Part shown: positions 26,162-35,341 of the stretch, piece after piece
Position numbering within the stretch: position 1 is the first letter of the stretch
Layout of the letters: every line of letters starts with the position of its first letter
Assembly: GCA_029243025.1 (NCBI GenBank)
Contig: JAQWSU010000006.1
Location: 124,001 to 188,000, forward strand
Reading direction: 5' to 3'
DNA from: Pirellulaceae bacterium
Lineage (GTDB): Bacteria; Planctomycetota; Planctomycetia; Pirellulales; Pirellulaceae
DNA: 64,000 nucleotides
The notes under the pieces: model-generated
Told to the model about the DNA's origin: nothing
Databases searched by the model: none
Seen by the model: only the letters and a program-made list of their open reading frames with translations
Program-made: the position numbers and the translations under genes

Positions 26162-27358
26162 ATGGCCAAGGAGACATTTGAACGCACAAAACCGCATGTA
26201 AACGTAGGCACCATCGGCCACATTGACCACGGTAAGACGACGCTGACCGGTGCTATTCTTGCGGTTCAAGCAGCGAAGGGATTGGCTGAACACAAGTCGT
26301 ACGCGGAGATCGCCAAAGGCGGTACGGTTCGTGACGAGACGAAGACAGTAACGATTGCTGTCGCCCACGTTGAATACGAGACGGCGGAGCGCCATTACGC
26401 GCATATCGACTGTCCCGGCCATGCCGACTTTATCAAGAACATGATCACCGGTGCCGCCCAAATGGACGGTGCCATCCTGGTCGTGTCGGCTGCCGACGGT
26501 CCAATGCCGCAAACGAAAGAGCATGTCCTACTGGCTCGTCAGGTTGACGTGCCTGCAATCGTGGTTTTCCTCAACAAAATCGACTTGGTCGACGACGAAG
26601 AGTTGCTCGATCTGGTTGAATTGGAAGTTCGCGAATTGCTGTCCAAGTACGACTTCCCCGGCGACGACATTCCGGTGGTTCGTGGATCCGCTCTGCCTGC
26701 TTACCAAGAACCGGCGGACGACACAAAGAACGCCTGCATCGGCGCTTTGATGGACGCTATCGACGCCTATATCCCACAGCCCGCGCGAGAAGAAGATCGT
26801 CCATTCCTCATGGCGATCGAAGACGTCTTCTCGATCGAAGGTCGCGGAACGGTTGCCACCGGTCGTATTGAACGGGGCGTAATCAAAGTCGGCGAAGAAG
26901 TAGAAATCGTCGGCCTGTCGAGCGAACCGACAAAAACCACCTGCACAGGCGTGGAAATGTTCCGCAAACTACTGGACGAAGGTCGCGCTGGCGACAACGT
27001 CGGTTGCCTGCTGCGTGGCGTGAAACGTGACGATATCGAGCGTGGCCAAGTTTTGGCAAAGCCCGGTTCAATCACGCCTCACACCAAGTTCGAGGCCGAA
27101 GTGTACTGCCTGTCGAAAGATGAAGGCGGCCGTCATACGCCGTTTTTCAGCGGTTATCGACCGCAGTTCTACTTCCGAACGACGGATGTTACCGGCACGG
27201 CAGACTTGGTAGGTGCAGAAATGTGCATGCCAGGCGACAACGTCCGTGTCACAGTCGAATTGCACAAGGCGATCGCCATGGATGACGGCGTCCGCTTTGC
27301 CATCCGCGAGGGTGGTCGAACCGTGGGTTCCGGAGTTGTTACCAAGATTATTGAGTAG
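26162..27358 (+). CDS. tuf: Elongation factor Tu
   Basis: A 398-residue EF-Tu that delivers aminoacyl-tRNA to the ribosome. The P-loop reads [14 protein letters not shown], followed by [16 protein letters not shown] and SAL in the G domain, then normal domains 2 and 3 ending SGVVTKIIE. Switch I is unusual. Where most bacteria have a segment ending RGITINTAHVEYET, this protein has [22 protein letters not shown] in two parts: GGTVRDETK, then [13 protein letters not shown]. The threonine that contacts magnesium is kept. It is transcribed with the tRNA cluster and lies in the tufB position, not after fusA. Confidence 0.97.
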   Translation: MAKETFERTKPHVNVGTIGHIDHGKTTLTGAILAVQAAKGLAEHKSYAEIAKGGTVRDETKTVTIAVAHVEYETAERHYAHIDCPGHADFIKNMITGAAQMDGAILVVSAADGPMPQTKEHVLLARQVDVPAIVVFLNKIDLVDDEELLDLVELEVRELLSKYDFPGDDIPVVRGSALPAYQEPADDTKNACIGALMDAIDAYIPQPAREEDRPFLMAIEDVFSIEGRGTVATGRIERGVIKVGEEVEIVGLSSEPTKTTCTGVEMFRKLLDEGRAGDNVGCLLRGVKRDDIERGQVLAKPGSITPHTKFEAEVYCLSKDEGGRHTPFFSGYRPQFYFRTTDVTGTADLVGAEMCMPGDNVRVTVELHKAIAMDDGVRFAIREGGRTVGSGVVTKIIE

Positions 27359-27373
27359 ATCGAACCGAGATAT

Positions 27374-27446
27374 AGGGGCGTAGCTCAATTGGCAGAGCAC
27401 CGGTCTCCAAAACCGGGGGTTGCGAGTTCGACTCCCGCCGCCCCTG
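27374..27446 (+). tRNA. tRNA-Trp (anticodon CCA)
   Basis: A 73-nt tRNA with acceptor arms aggggcg and cgcccct, discriminator G and anticodon loop ctccaaa (CCA). It lies between tuf and secE, a placement also known in several other bacterial phyla. Confidence 0.96.
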
Positions 27447-27460
27447 CCACACAGGATCAT

Positions 27461-27497
27461 CGTACCGAGAGGCGACCAAAAAACGCCTCTCGGTACG
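27461..27497 (+). terminator. Strong hairpin between tRNA-Trp and secE
   Basis: A perfect 14-bp stem, cgtaccgagaggcg with cgcctctcggtacg, encloses a 9-nt A-rich loop. Only a short T-rich tail (gtttt) follows. It may end the tRNA/tuf transcript fully or in part, or act as a processing site before the secE operon. Confidence 0.6.
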
Positions 27498-27636
27498 ACT
27501 GTTTTCGGACGCAGAGAAAAATGTTACGCTAGGTGGAATCGCGACACTCGAATAAGGCGTCCCGTCGAGTTGTCCCACCTGTTATTTAGTTTGTCAGCGT
27601 GTTGCATCGCATTCCTCCTGCCGTCGGTTGGATCGC

Positions 27637-28089
27637 ATGGCTAAAGAAAAAAATGTCGCCGCAGTATCCTTTTTGCGGGATCTGTTCACTTTTGGTGTCT
27701 ATAAGCGCAGTCAGGGCCGTGTCGTTCGGCAAGTAACACTTGCTGCAATGGGCATCACGTTCCTGGTAGGGGCCTGGCAGCTCCATCGCTTCATGGTAAA
27801 TCCATCGCAGGAGTCTTGGTATGTGCATACTGGGCTGGATTACATCCTGCCAGGGTTGATCGCGATGGGCGGCTTATGGATCAGCTACCGAAGCGTGAAT
27901 TACCCGAAATTTGCAGATTTCTTGATCGCAGTCGAAGCAGAAATGAGCAAAGTGTCGTGGCCAAGCAAACAGGAACTCATTCGCAGCTCCATTGTGGTCA
28001 TTATCTTGATGTTCTTTCTCGCCGGCAGCCTGTTCTTCTTCGATGTAATCTGGCGTGAATTATTTAAGCTAATTGGAATTGGAATTTAG
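27637..28089 (+). CDS. secE: Preprotein translocase subunit SecE
   Basis: A 150-residue membrane protein. The conserved C-terminal part, EAEMSKVSWPSKQELIRSS followed by one membrane helix, is the SecE core that clamps SecY. Two extra N-terminal helices (about residues 31-50 and 68-85) make it three-helical like E. coli SecE rather than the short form of many bacteria. ATG 27637 begins MAKEKN and is preferred over a codon 9 nt upstream. nusG follows 71 bp later, as is usual. Confidence 0.92.
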   Translation: MAKEKNVAAVSFLRDLFTFGVYKRSQGRVVRQVTLAAMGITFLVGAWQLHRFMVNPSQESWYVHTGLDYILPGLIAMGGLWISYRSVNYPKFADFLIAVEAEMSKVSWPSKQELIRSSIVVIILMFFLAGSLFFFDVIWRELFKLIGIGI

Positions 28090-28160
28090 TCTTTCACCCA
28101 GCAGCACTTGGACTCCATCACGACGAGCACGTGGGCAAGACCGCGGTTTATAAGAAGACG

Positions 28161-28940
28161 ATGAACACAAACGACCAACCCACTCAACCTGTTCCCGCCG
28201 AAGGCGACTCGAATCAAGATGATGCGGTTCGAGAAGCTGGGCCCGAGGTGTCGGACGAGATGACGGCCGCCGAAACGCTCACGCCAAGTGATAGCGATAC
28301 GGACGATACGACCGCAGCCGAACAAGTCGAGGTAGAACCGGTTAAGAAAGATCGCGATCCGGACGCCCCCCTGGAAGAGTCCTCAGGAATTGATCCCGAC
28401 GCCATGAAGATGGATTGGTACATCCTGAAGGTGCAAAGCAATCGGGAGAGCTCGATTTGCGATGGCCTCAAACGCAGGGTAGCTGTTGCCGGTCTGGATG
28501 ATTTCTTTGGTGACATTTTGGTGCCAACCGAAGACGTCGCAGAATTCAAAAATGGCAAACGTCGTATCGTGAAGCGGAAACTGTACCCGGGCTACATTGT
28601 TGTCCATATGGCGATCAACGATGACACCTGGTTTTTAGTACGTGAAACACCCGGCATTGGCGACTTCACCGGAGCAGCCGGTAAGCCAACGCCAATGTTG
28701 AAGCACGAGGTAGAAAGGATTGTCAAATCAGTTCGGCCCACGGATGAAGCCGAACCGATCAAGACGGCAATCCCATTCAAGGTTGGCGATCGCGTGCGAA
28801 TCAAGGAAGGTACCTTCGAAAACTTTGAGGGTGACGTCGACGTGATTGATGAGGCTAATGGCCGAGTCACCGTCATGATCAACATTTTTGGACGCTCGAC
28901 GCCTGTCGAACTCGAACATTGGCAGATCGAGGCGGTCTAA
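28161..28940 (+). CDS. nusG: Transcription antitermination factor NusG
   Basis: A 259-residue NusG that binds RNA polymerase and couples it to Rho or the ribosome. The NGN domain (from about residue 78, MDWYILKVQSNRESSICDG, with YPGYIVVHM) is followed by the KOW domain (FKVGDRVRIKEGTFENFEG). The first 75 residues are an acidic, Asp/Glu/Thr-rich extension absent from E. coli NusG (181 residues). ATG 28161 is used. A longer frame to 28131 uses GTG and lacks support. Confidence 0.92.
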   Translation: MNTNDQPTQPVPAEGDSNQDDAVREAGPEVSDEMTAAETLTPSDSDTDDTTAAEQVEVEPVKKDRDPDAPLEESSGIDPDAMKMDWYILKVQSNRESSICDGLKRRVAVAGLDDFFGDILVPTEDVAEFKNGKRRIVKRKLYPGYIVVHMAINDDTWFLVRETPGIGDFTGAAGKPTPMLKHEVERIVKSVRPTDEAEPIKTAIPFKVGDRVRIKEGTFENFEGDVDVIDEANGRVTVMINIFGRSTPVELEHWQIEAV

Positions 28941-28995
28941 ATCCTTTCGTTAAATCCCAGCCCGTTACTCTAGTCTCGAAATATCCAGACCTGTT

Positions 28996-29424
28996 ATGGC
29001 TAAACAACTCGTAGGCTCCGCCAAATTCCAAGTTCCGGGCGGTCAAGCAACCCCAGCACCGCCAGTCGGTACTTCCCTGGGTAAGTTTGGAATCAACCTG
29101 GGCCAATTCGTCCAACAATTCAATGATCGCACCAAGGAATATGGTGGCACACCGATTCCTGTGGTCGTCAGCGTCTACAACGATCGAAGTTTCGATTTCA
29201 TTACCAAGAGCCCACCCGCGGCCGCGCTTCTCAAAAAGGCTGCAGGTATCGCCAAGGGTTCAGGGGTCCCTAACAAGGAAAAGGTAGGACAGGTCAGCCG
29301 GCCGCAGATCGACGAGATCTGTAACCAGAAGATGGCTGATCTGAACGCCAGGGATCTCGAACATGCTCGTGCGTTGATCGAGGGAACGGCCCGAAGTATG
29401 GGCATTGAAGTCATCGACGGGTAA
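28996..29424 (+). CDS. rplK: 50S ribosomal protein L11
   Basis: A 142-residue L11 forming the GTPase-associated stalk base with 23S rRNA. The N-terminal domain has PAPPVGTSLGKFGINLGQFV, with the proline-rich hinge. The C-terminal RNA-binding domain ends ARSMGIEVIDG. Length is standard. It is followed 21 bp later by rplA, and the two normally form an autogenously controlled pair through L1. Confidence 0.97.
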   Translation: MAKQLVGSAKFQVPGGQATPAPPVGTSLGKFGINLGQFVQQFNDRTKEYGGTPIPVVVSVYNDRSFDFITKSPPAAALLKKAAGIAKGSGVPNKEKVGQVSRPQIDEICNQKMADLNARDLEHARALIEGTARSMGIEVIDG

Positions 29425-29445
29425 ATAGTTTCAAGGACAACGCGC

Positions 29446-30126
29446 ATGGCAAAGCAATCCAAACGATTTCGGTCCCTGGCCGAAAAGACCAATTCCGATG
29501 AGGCACTATCGATGGACAAAGCCGTCGAAACCCTCAAAGGATTCGATAACACCAAATTTGACCAGACGGTTGAAGTTGCCATCCGCTTGGGGATCGACTC
29601 CAAGCAGGCGGATCAGCTTGTGCGTGGATCAATCGTGCTCCCGCACGGAATTGGCAAGACACAGCGTGTCGTCGTCTTTGCAAAGGGCGACCTGGCAGAA
29701 GCGGCCAAAGCCGCCGGCGCCGATGAGGTCGGTCAAGACGATTTAGCAAAACGAATCAAGGATGGTTGGCTCGAGTTCGACGCCTGCATCGCTTCGCCCG
29801 ACATGATGGGGCTTGTCGGACCACTCGGTCGTGTACTCGGGCCACGCGGCCTGATGCCGTCACCACGAGCCGGTACCGTTACTGCTGACGTCGCGACGGT
29901 AGTGCAGGAATACAAGGCCGGTAAGGTCGAATTCCGTAATGACGCTTCTGGCATCGTCCACGCCGTCGTCGGAAAACTGAGCTTCGATCAGCAAAAGTTG
30001 CTGGAAAATGTCGAAGCCTTCGTCAATCACATTCAAAACCTTAAACCCGCAGCCGTCAAAGGCACTTACATGAAGGGGCTTAGCATTAGCGCAACCATGA
30101 GCCCTAGCGTGCGAATCGCGGCCTAG
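29446..30126 (+). CDS. rplA: 50S ribosomal protein L1
   Basis: A 226-residue L1, the mobile stalk near the E site. Characteristic motifs are [20 protein letters not shown] and [20 protein letters not shown], with SPSVRIA at the end. In many bacteria L1 also represses the rplK-rplA messenger. The start has AAGGA nearby. Length is normal. Confidence 0.97.
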   Translation: MAKQSKRFRSLAEKTNSDEALSMDKAVETLKGFDNTKFDQTVEVAIRLGIDSKQADQLVRGSIVLPHGIGKTQRVVVFAKGDLAEAAKAAGADEVGQDDLAKRIKDGWLEFDACIASPDMMGLVGPLGRVLGPRGLMPSPRAGTVTADVATVVQEYKAGKVEFRNDASGIVHAVVGKLSFDQQKLLENVEAFVNHIQNLKPAAVKGTYMKGLSISATMSPSVRIAA

Positions 30127-30146
30127 TTGAGCGGAGTTCGACCCCA

Positions 30147-30671
30147 ATGAGTAAACGCATTAAAAACCTTTTAGCCGATCAATTCTCTCAGCGACTAGCG
30201 GGCGTTGACGATGCTCTGTTGGTCAATGTCGTCGGACTCGATGCCAACCAAAGTGTCGGCCTAAGACGTCAACTGCGAGAGAAGAAGATCGAGTTAATGG
30301 TCGTCAAAAACGGCCTCGCAAGACGAGCAACCGAAGGCACCTCCCTGGCACCAGCCATGGAAGGCGCACAAGGCAGCTTGGCGTTCGTCTGGGGAGCCGA
30401 AGACTTCGTGTCCTTGGTCAAGGAAGTCAACAAGCTAGACGAAGACGATGATTTCGAAGCATTTAAGACGCGTGGCGGCGTCATGGACGGCGAACAGCTC
30501 ACGCCAGAGCGAGTCAAGGAAATTAGCAAATGGCCGAACCGGGCCGAACAGCTAAGCATCTTGTCGGGCCAAGTCTGCGGACCTGGCAGCGAACTCGCCG
30601 GTGCGATCGTAGGACCTGGCGGTAACATTGCCAGTCAGATTAAGCAAAAATCCGAAGAGGAAGCCGAATAG
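30147..30671 (+). CDS. rplJ: 50S ribosomal protein L10
   Basis: A 174-residue L10, which anchors L7/L12 dimers on the ribosome stalk. The N-terminal RNA-binding part includes VVGLDANQSVGLRRQLREKK and VVKNGLARRA. The C-terminal helix that holds L12 ends KQKSEEEAE. Only 20 bp separate it from rplA. Confidence 0.95.
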   Translation: MSKRIKNLLADQFSQRLAGVDDALLVNVVGLDANQSVGLRRQLREKKIELMVVKNGLARRATEGTSLAPAMEGAQGSLAFVWGAEDFVSLVKEVNKLDEDDDFEAFKTRGGVMDGEQLTPERVKEISKWPNRAEQLSILSGQVCGPGSELAGAIVGPGGNIASQIKQKSEEEAE

Positions 30672-30808
30672 CCTGGTCACTCCGCAAACTCCGGTGACAT
30701 TTTCAATAACCGTCCAATTGACCCAATCAAGCAATTTGGATGATGACAATTCAGTGGCGACCCAACGGCCACGTTTTGCACATCCGTTAAGAAAGGATCC
30801 TGTCCACT

Positions 30809-31222
30809 ATGTCCGAAGAAACCGCAACCCTAGAAGTCTCAGCCGAAATCAAAACGATTGGCGATCAGATTGCTGACTTGACGCTTAAGCAAGCCAAAGA
30901 GTTGAGCGATTACCTAGAAAACGAGTATGACATCAAGCCCGCCGCTGGTGGAGCTATTGTCGCCATGGCACCAGGCGGTGCCGGCGGAGACGCAGGTGCT
31001 GCTGCCGAGCAGACCGAATTCGATGTCGTGCTCACTAGCTTTGGTGAAAAGAAAATCGGCGTGATCAAGGAAGTTCGTAGCATCACAGGCCTCGGCCTGA
31101 AGGAAGCTAAGGAAGTCGTCGAAAGCGTACCCAGCAAGGTCAAAGAAGGCGTCTCCAAAGAAGATGCCGAAGAGGCCAAGAAGAAGCTGGAAGAGGCCGG
31201 AGCCTCCGTCGAAATCAAATAG
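30809..31222 (+). CDS. rplL: 50S ribosomal protein L7/L12
   Basis: A 137-residue L7/L12. An N-terminal dimerisation helix is followed by an Ala/Gly-rich hinge ([13 protein letters not shown]). The C-terminal factor-binding domain contains [20 protein letters not shown] and [25 protein letters not shown] lies upstream. The 137-bp gap after rplJ and the 290-bp gap before rpoB allow the extra expression and separate control that L12 needs. Confidence 0.97.
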   Translation: MSEETATLEVSAEIKTIGDQIADLTLKQAKELSDYLENEYDIKPAAGGAIVAMAPGGAGGDAGAAAEQTEFDVVLTSFGEKKIGVIKEVRSITGLGLKEAKEVVESVPSKVKEGVSKEDAEEAKKKLEEAGASVEIK

Positions 31223-31242
31223 TTCGCGTTGTCCCATCAACC

Positions 31243-31293
31243 TCAAGCCGATCGTTTCCCAAAAGATGCGGTCGGCAGGTAGGATCGGCTTGA
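31243..31293 (+). promoter_or_regulatory. 11-bp inverted repeat in the rplL-rpoB gap
   Basis: The arms tcaagccgatc (31243-31253) and gatcggcttga (31283-31293) are perfect inverted repeats around a 29-nt loop, starting 21 bp after the rplL stop. No T run follows. In E. coli the same gap holds an attenuator and an RNase III site, so this may be a processing or attenuation hairpin. That is inference. Confidence 0.5.
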
Positions 31294-31512
31294 TTCTCGC
31301 GTACTCGTCGCTTCGCTTGCTGTCGAAGCTGGCTTTCGCTTGTGCGGAAGCTAGCGTAGGGGAAGGTGTGCGCCGAATTCGGGCGTTTCTGCCTCACCCA
31401 GGGCTCTCTCGGATGACAGGCGGATTCGTAAAGCAACTGTTGGGTAGATCTAGATCCTTTTCAACTTGTGGAAGCAGCTGAATCTCTCAGTTCCTAAGGA
31501 GTATCTGCACGT

Positions 31513-34500
31513 ATGGCCATTTCAGCTCAACGACGTCTCAATCACACGCAAGTTCGTCGTTTCGGTAGCGGTCGCGATCAGTACTACACATCTGATTTAA
31601 CGGAAATTCAAACTCTCAGCTACGGCGATTTCTTACAGACCGAAGCCGATTCCGAAAAACGCAAGGATCAAGGAATCGAAAGCGTCTTGCGAGAAATCTT
31701 TCCAATTGAAAGTTACGACAAGCAACTGTCATTGGAATATCTCAAATATGAGCTGGGCAAACCGCGATATACTCCTGAGGAATGTCGACAACTGCGGCTG
31801 ACTTATGGGCGTCCCTTTCGCGTTTGGCTTCGTCTCAACAAAGACGAACCCATTGAAGAAGAAGTCTATCTGGGTGACATGCCGATCATGCTGGGCGGTG
31901 GTGAGTTCATCATCAACGGAGCCGAGCGCGTTGTCGTTAGCCAGTTGCACCGCAGCCCTGGCGTCGACTTCGTAATGGAAGCCGATACGACCTCCGATCG
32001 TAAATTGCCAAGCTGCCGAATCATTCCGGAACGGGGCAGTTGGATCGAAGTCAACGTCACCAAGAAAGACAGCCTAACGGTTCGCATCGACCAGAGCGGC
32101 AAGTTTTCGGCCATGACGTTATTGCGAGCGATGGACCCGCGTTACGGAAACGACTCGGATCTCATTCGCGCCTTCTACGATACGAGCAGCGAAAAGATCG
32201 TTGATGGCCGAAGTGTCACCAAGATTGAAGGCAAGATTGCCGTCGATGATGTAGTTTATCCGAGCGGCAGTGACCGAGCGGGTGAGATCATCGTCGAAGC
32301 CGGTCACAAAGTGACAAAGAACGCGGCCGAGATCATCTGCACCGCCGGCGTCAAGTCGATGGAAGTGATGACACCTCCCAAAGTGCCACTGGTCTTCAGT
32401 GCCCTTGCCGATGACACGACTTCCAGTCACGAAGAGGCACTGTTGCGAATCTATCAACGGCTGCGTCCGGGCAATCCGCCTCAATTGGAAAAGGCACGGC
32501 AGCTGTTCCAAGAAAAGTTCTACGATGTCAACCGCTACCGCCTCGGCCGTGTTGGACGCTTCCGCATCAATCGCAAATTGGATTTGGGCGTCTCTGAAAA
32601 GGAAATGACACTGCGACCGGATGACATGATCGCAGCAATCGCTTACCTGCTCGATCTCGCATCGGTCGGTGGCGAATCGCAAATCGACGATATTGATCAC
32701 CTCGGTAACCGTCGTTTACGCACCATCTGTGAGCTGGCCTGCGATGAACTTCGCAAAGGATTCCTGAAACTCCGCCGCACGGTGCAGGAACGGATGAGCC
32801 TGAAGGATGTCGAGGACATGACGCCTCGCAGCCTGATTAACCCGAAGAGCATCTCCGCCGCCATCGAGTACTTCTTCGGACGGGGCGAGTTATCTCAAGT
32901 CGTCGACCAGACCAATCCGCTCTCCATGCTGACCCATGAACGTCGTCTGTCAGCGTTGGGGCCAGGTGGTCTTAACCGGAAACGAGCGGGCTTCGAAGTT
33001 CGAGATGTGCATATTTCTCACTATGGACGTATTTGTCCGATTGAGACTCCGGAAGGTACGAACATCGGCTTGATCTCCAGTTTGGCGATTTACGCGGGTG
33101 TCGACGACTACGGTTTTCTCGTGACGCCTTATCGAGTCGTCAAGAAAGGAAAACTGACGGACGAAGTGATTTGGCTGCGAGCCGATGAAGAGTCCGACGC
33201 ATTCGTGGCTCCCGCCGATGCGGCCGTGACTGACGGCAACCTCACGGGGACGAACATCGTTGCCCGCTACCGTTCGGACTTCCATTTGGTCAATCCAGAA
33301 GAAATCAATTACATTGACATCTCCCCCAGCCAGATGGTCGGTGTCTCCGCCGGATTGATCCCGTTCCTGGAGCACGATGACGCCAACCGCGCGTTGATGG
33401 GCTCCAACATGCAACGCCAAGCGGTCCCATTGTTGATCACCGAACCGCCGGTGGTGGCGACTGGCATGGAATTGGATGTGGCCCGCAACTCAAGCATGGT
33501 CGTGCGAGCCAAACGGGCTGGCAAGATCTCGTACGTCGATGCCAACCGCATCGAGATCGGCGGCGACAAGTACCCTCTCAAAAAGTTCCAAGGTCTGAAT
33601 GAGCGGACTTCCTTGAACCAAAAACCGGTAGTCGTTCCAGAACAGAAAGTGGAAAAGGGCGAAGTGATCGCCGATGGGGCCGCCACCTTCCAAGGCGAGT
33701 TGGCCCTCGGGCGGAATGTACTCGTCGGCTTTATGTCATTCGATGGCTTCAATTTTGAAGACGCGATCATCATTAGCGAAGAACTTGTCCAACGCGATGT
33801 TTATACCTCGATTCACATCGAGGAATTCGACATCGAAATCCGCGAAACGAAGTTGGGGCGTGAAGAGTTCACCCGTGACATTCCAAATGTCAGTGAGAAA
33901 GCTCTACGCAACTTGGATGAAAGCGGGATTGTCCAAATCGGAACCTATGTTCGCCCGGGAGACATCCTAGTTGGGAAAGTCTCGCCAAAGTCAAAAACCG
34001 AACTCACGCCGGAAGAAAAACTGCTCCATGCGATCTTCGGACGGGCCGGTGAAGACGTTAAGAACGATTCGCTGGAAGTTTCATCGGGAATCGAAGGCAT
34101 CGTCATCAACACGCAAAAGTTCTCGCGTCGCATGAGTCTCACCGAAGACGAACGAAAGACGTTTGAAAAAGAGCTAAAGCAGGTTGAGACGGAAGGCAAC
34201 GAGGAAATCTCGAAGAGCTTTGGCGACATGGTGTCGCAAATCGAAGCGGTGATCGGACGCGCTCTGAATGATGAGGATGGTACACCGCTCATCGCCGATC
34301 AGGATGCGAAATATGTTTCCGAGCGAGCCCAACAGTTCCGCTTAAATTCCGTGACAGGTGGCCTTCGAAGTGCGGAAAAAATTTCGCAGATTGAAGCGAT
34401 TTACAAAACTTGCTGGCCGAACGTGGAACAAGCACTCGATGATCGAGATCGACGCTTGAACAGCATGAAACGAGGTGACGAACTACGCAGCGGCGTACTC

Positions 34501-35232
34501 CAAATGGTCAAAGTGTACATCGCCACGAAACGAGTCATCTCGGTCGGGGACAAGATGGCCGGACGACATGGTAACAAGGGTGTGATCGCCAAGATCCTGC
34601 CCGTGGAAGACATGCCGTTCCTGCCGGATGGTACGCCGATCCAAATCATGCTGAACCCGCTTGGTGTCCCCAGTCGTATGAACGTCGGTCAGATCCTCGA
34701 AACCCACCTGGGCTGGGCGGGAGCGAAACTTGGCTTTCAAGCCGTGACTCCCGTTTTTGACGGAGCAACCGAAGAGGACATCAATGACGCCCTCGAAGAA
34801 GCCGGCTTGCCCCGTCATGGTAAAGCGACGCTGATCGATGGACGGACCGGTGAGCCAATGCGACAAGAAACGACCGTCGGTTACATCTATATGTTGAAAC
34901 TGCATCACCTTGTCGATGAGAAGGTTCACGCTCGCAGCACGGGCCCGTATTCACTCATTACGCAACAACCACTCGGCGGAAAAGCCCGCTTCGGTGGTCA
35001 ACGGTTCGGAGAGATGGAAGTCTGGGCGTTGGAAGCTTACGGAGCAGCCTACATCTTGCAGGAATTGCTCACCGTCAAGAGTGACGATGTGGAAGGCCGA
35101 ACCAAGATTTATGAATCCATGGTGAAGGGCGAAAATACGCTAGAGGCTGGAACGCCCGCCAGTTTCGACGTGCTGACCAACGAAATTCGTGGTCTCGCAC
35201 TGAACATGCAGTTGGAAAAACGACGCGTCTAA
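31513..35232 (+). CDS. rpoB: RNA polymerase beta subunit
   Basis: A 1239-residue beta subunit. The rifampicin-pocket region reads [19 protein letters not shown] then LSALGPGGL. Also seen are [38 protein letters not shown], the [12 protein letters not shown] catalytic-region motif, and a C-terminal [20 protein letters not shown] clamp-binding end. It is shorter than E. coli RpoB because lineage-specific insertions are missing. Ribosome binding site AAGGAG lies 11 nt before ATG 31513. Confidence 0.98.
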   Translation: MAISAQRRLNHTQVRRFGSGRDQYYTSDLTEIQTLSYGDFLQTEADSEKRKDQGIESVLREIFPIESYDKQLSLEYLKYELGKPRYTPEECRQLRLTYGRPFRVWLRLNKDEPIEEEVYLGDMPIMLGGGEFIINGAERVVVSQLHRSPGVDFVMEADTTSDRKLPSCRIIPERGSWIEVNVTKKDSLTVRIDQSGKFSAMTLLRAMDPRYGNDSDLIRAFYDTSSEKIVDGRSVTKIEGKIAVDDVVYPSGSDRAGEIIVEAGHKVTKNAAEIICTAGVKSMEVMTPPKVPLVFSALADDTTSSHEEALLRIYQRLRPGNPPQLEKARQLFQEKFYDVNRYRLGRVGRFRINRKLDLGVSEKEMTLRPDDMIAAIAYLLDLASVGGESQIDDIDHLGNRRLRTICELACDELRKGFLKLRRTVQERMSLKDVEDMTPRSLINPKSISAAIEYFFGRGELSQVVDQTNPLSMLTHERRLSALGPGGLNRKRAGFEVRDVHISHYGRICPIETPEGTNIGLISSLAIYAGVDDYGFLVTPYRVVKKGKLTDEVIWLRADEESDAFVAPADAAVTDGNLTGTNIVARYRSDFHLVNPEEINYIDISPSQMVGVSAGLIPFLEHDDANRALMGSNMQRQAVPLLITEPPVVATGMELDVARNSSMVVRAKRAGKISYVDANRIEIGGDKYPLKKFQGLNERTSLNQKPVVVPEQKVEKGEVIADGAATFQGELALGRNVLVGFMSFDGFNFEDAIIISEELVQRDVYTSIHIEEFDIEIRETKLGREEFTRDIPNVSEKALRNLDESGIVQIGTYVRPGDILVGKVSPKSKTELTPEEKLLHAIFGRAGEDVKNDSLEVSSGIEGIVINTQKFSRRMSLTEDERKTFEKELKQVETEGNEEISKSFGDMVSQIEAVIGRALNDEDGTPLIADQDAKYVSERAQQFRLNSVTGGLRSAEKISQIEAIYKTCWPNVEQALDDRDRRLNSMKRGDELRSGVLQMVKVYIATKRVISVGDKMAGRHGNKGVIAKILPVEDMPFLPDGTPIQIMLNPLGVPSRMNVGQILETHLGWAGAKLGFQAVTPVFDGATEEDINDALEEAGLPRHGKATLIDGRTGEPMRQETTVGYIYMLKLHHLVDEKVHARSTGPYSLITQQPLGGKARFGGQRFGEMEVWALEAYGAAYILQELLTVKSDDVEGRTKIYESMVKGENTLEAGTPASFDVLTNEIRGLALNMQLEKRRV

Positions 35233-35341
35233 CTCGACGTCCCATGATGACCGACCACCCGCCGTGGCCGGTCACACCAGATGCCAAAACTACATACCAA
35301 CGACACCGAATTTGGTGAACCCGATACAGGAGCACAGGCAG

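Noticed and set aside
31513-35232. Thr in place of Asn (E. coli 518) in the rifampicin pocket of RpoB
   Set aside because: DQTNP is common in many rifampicin-sensitive bacteria, so it does not by itself indicate resistance.
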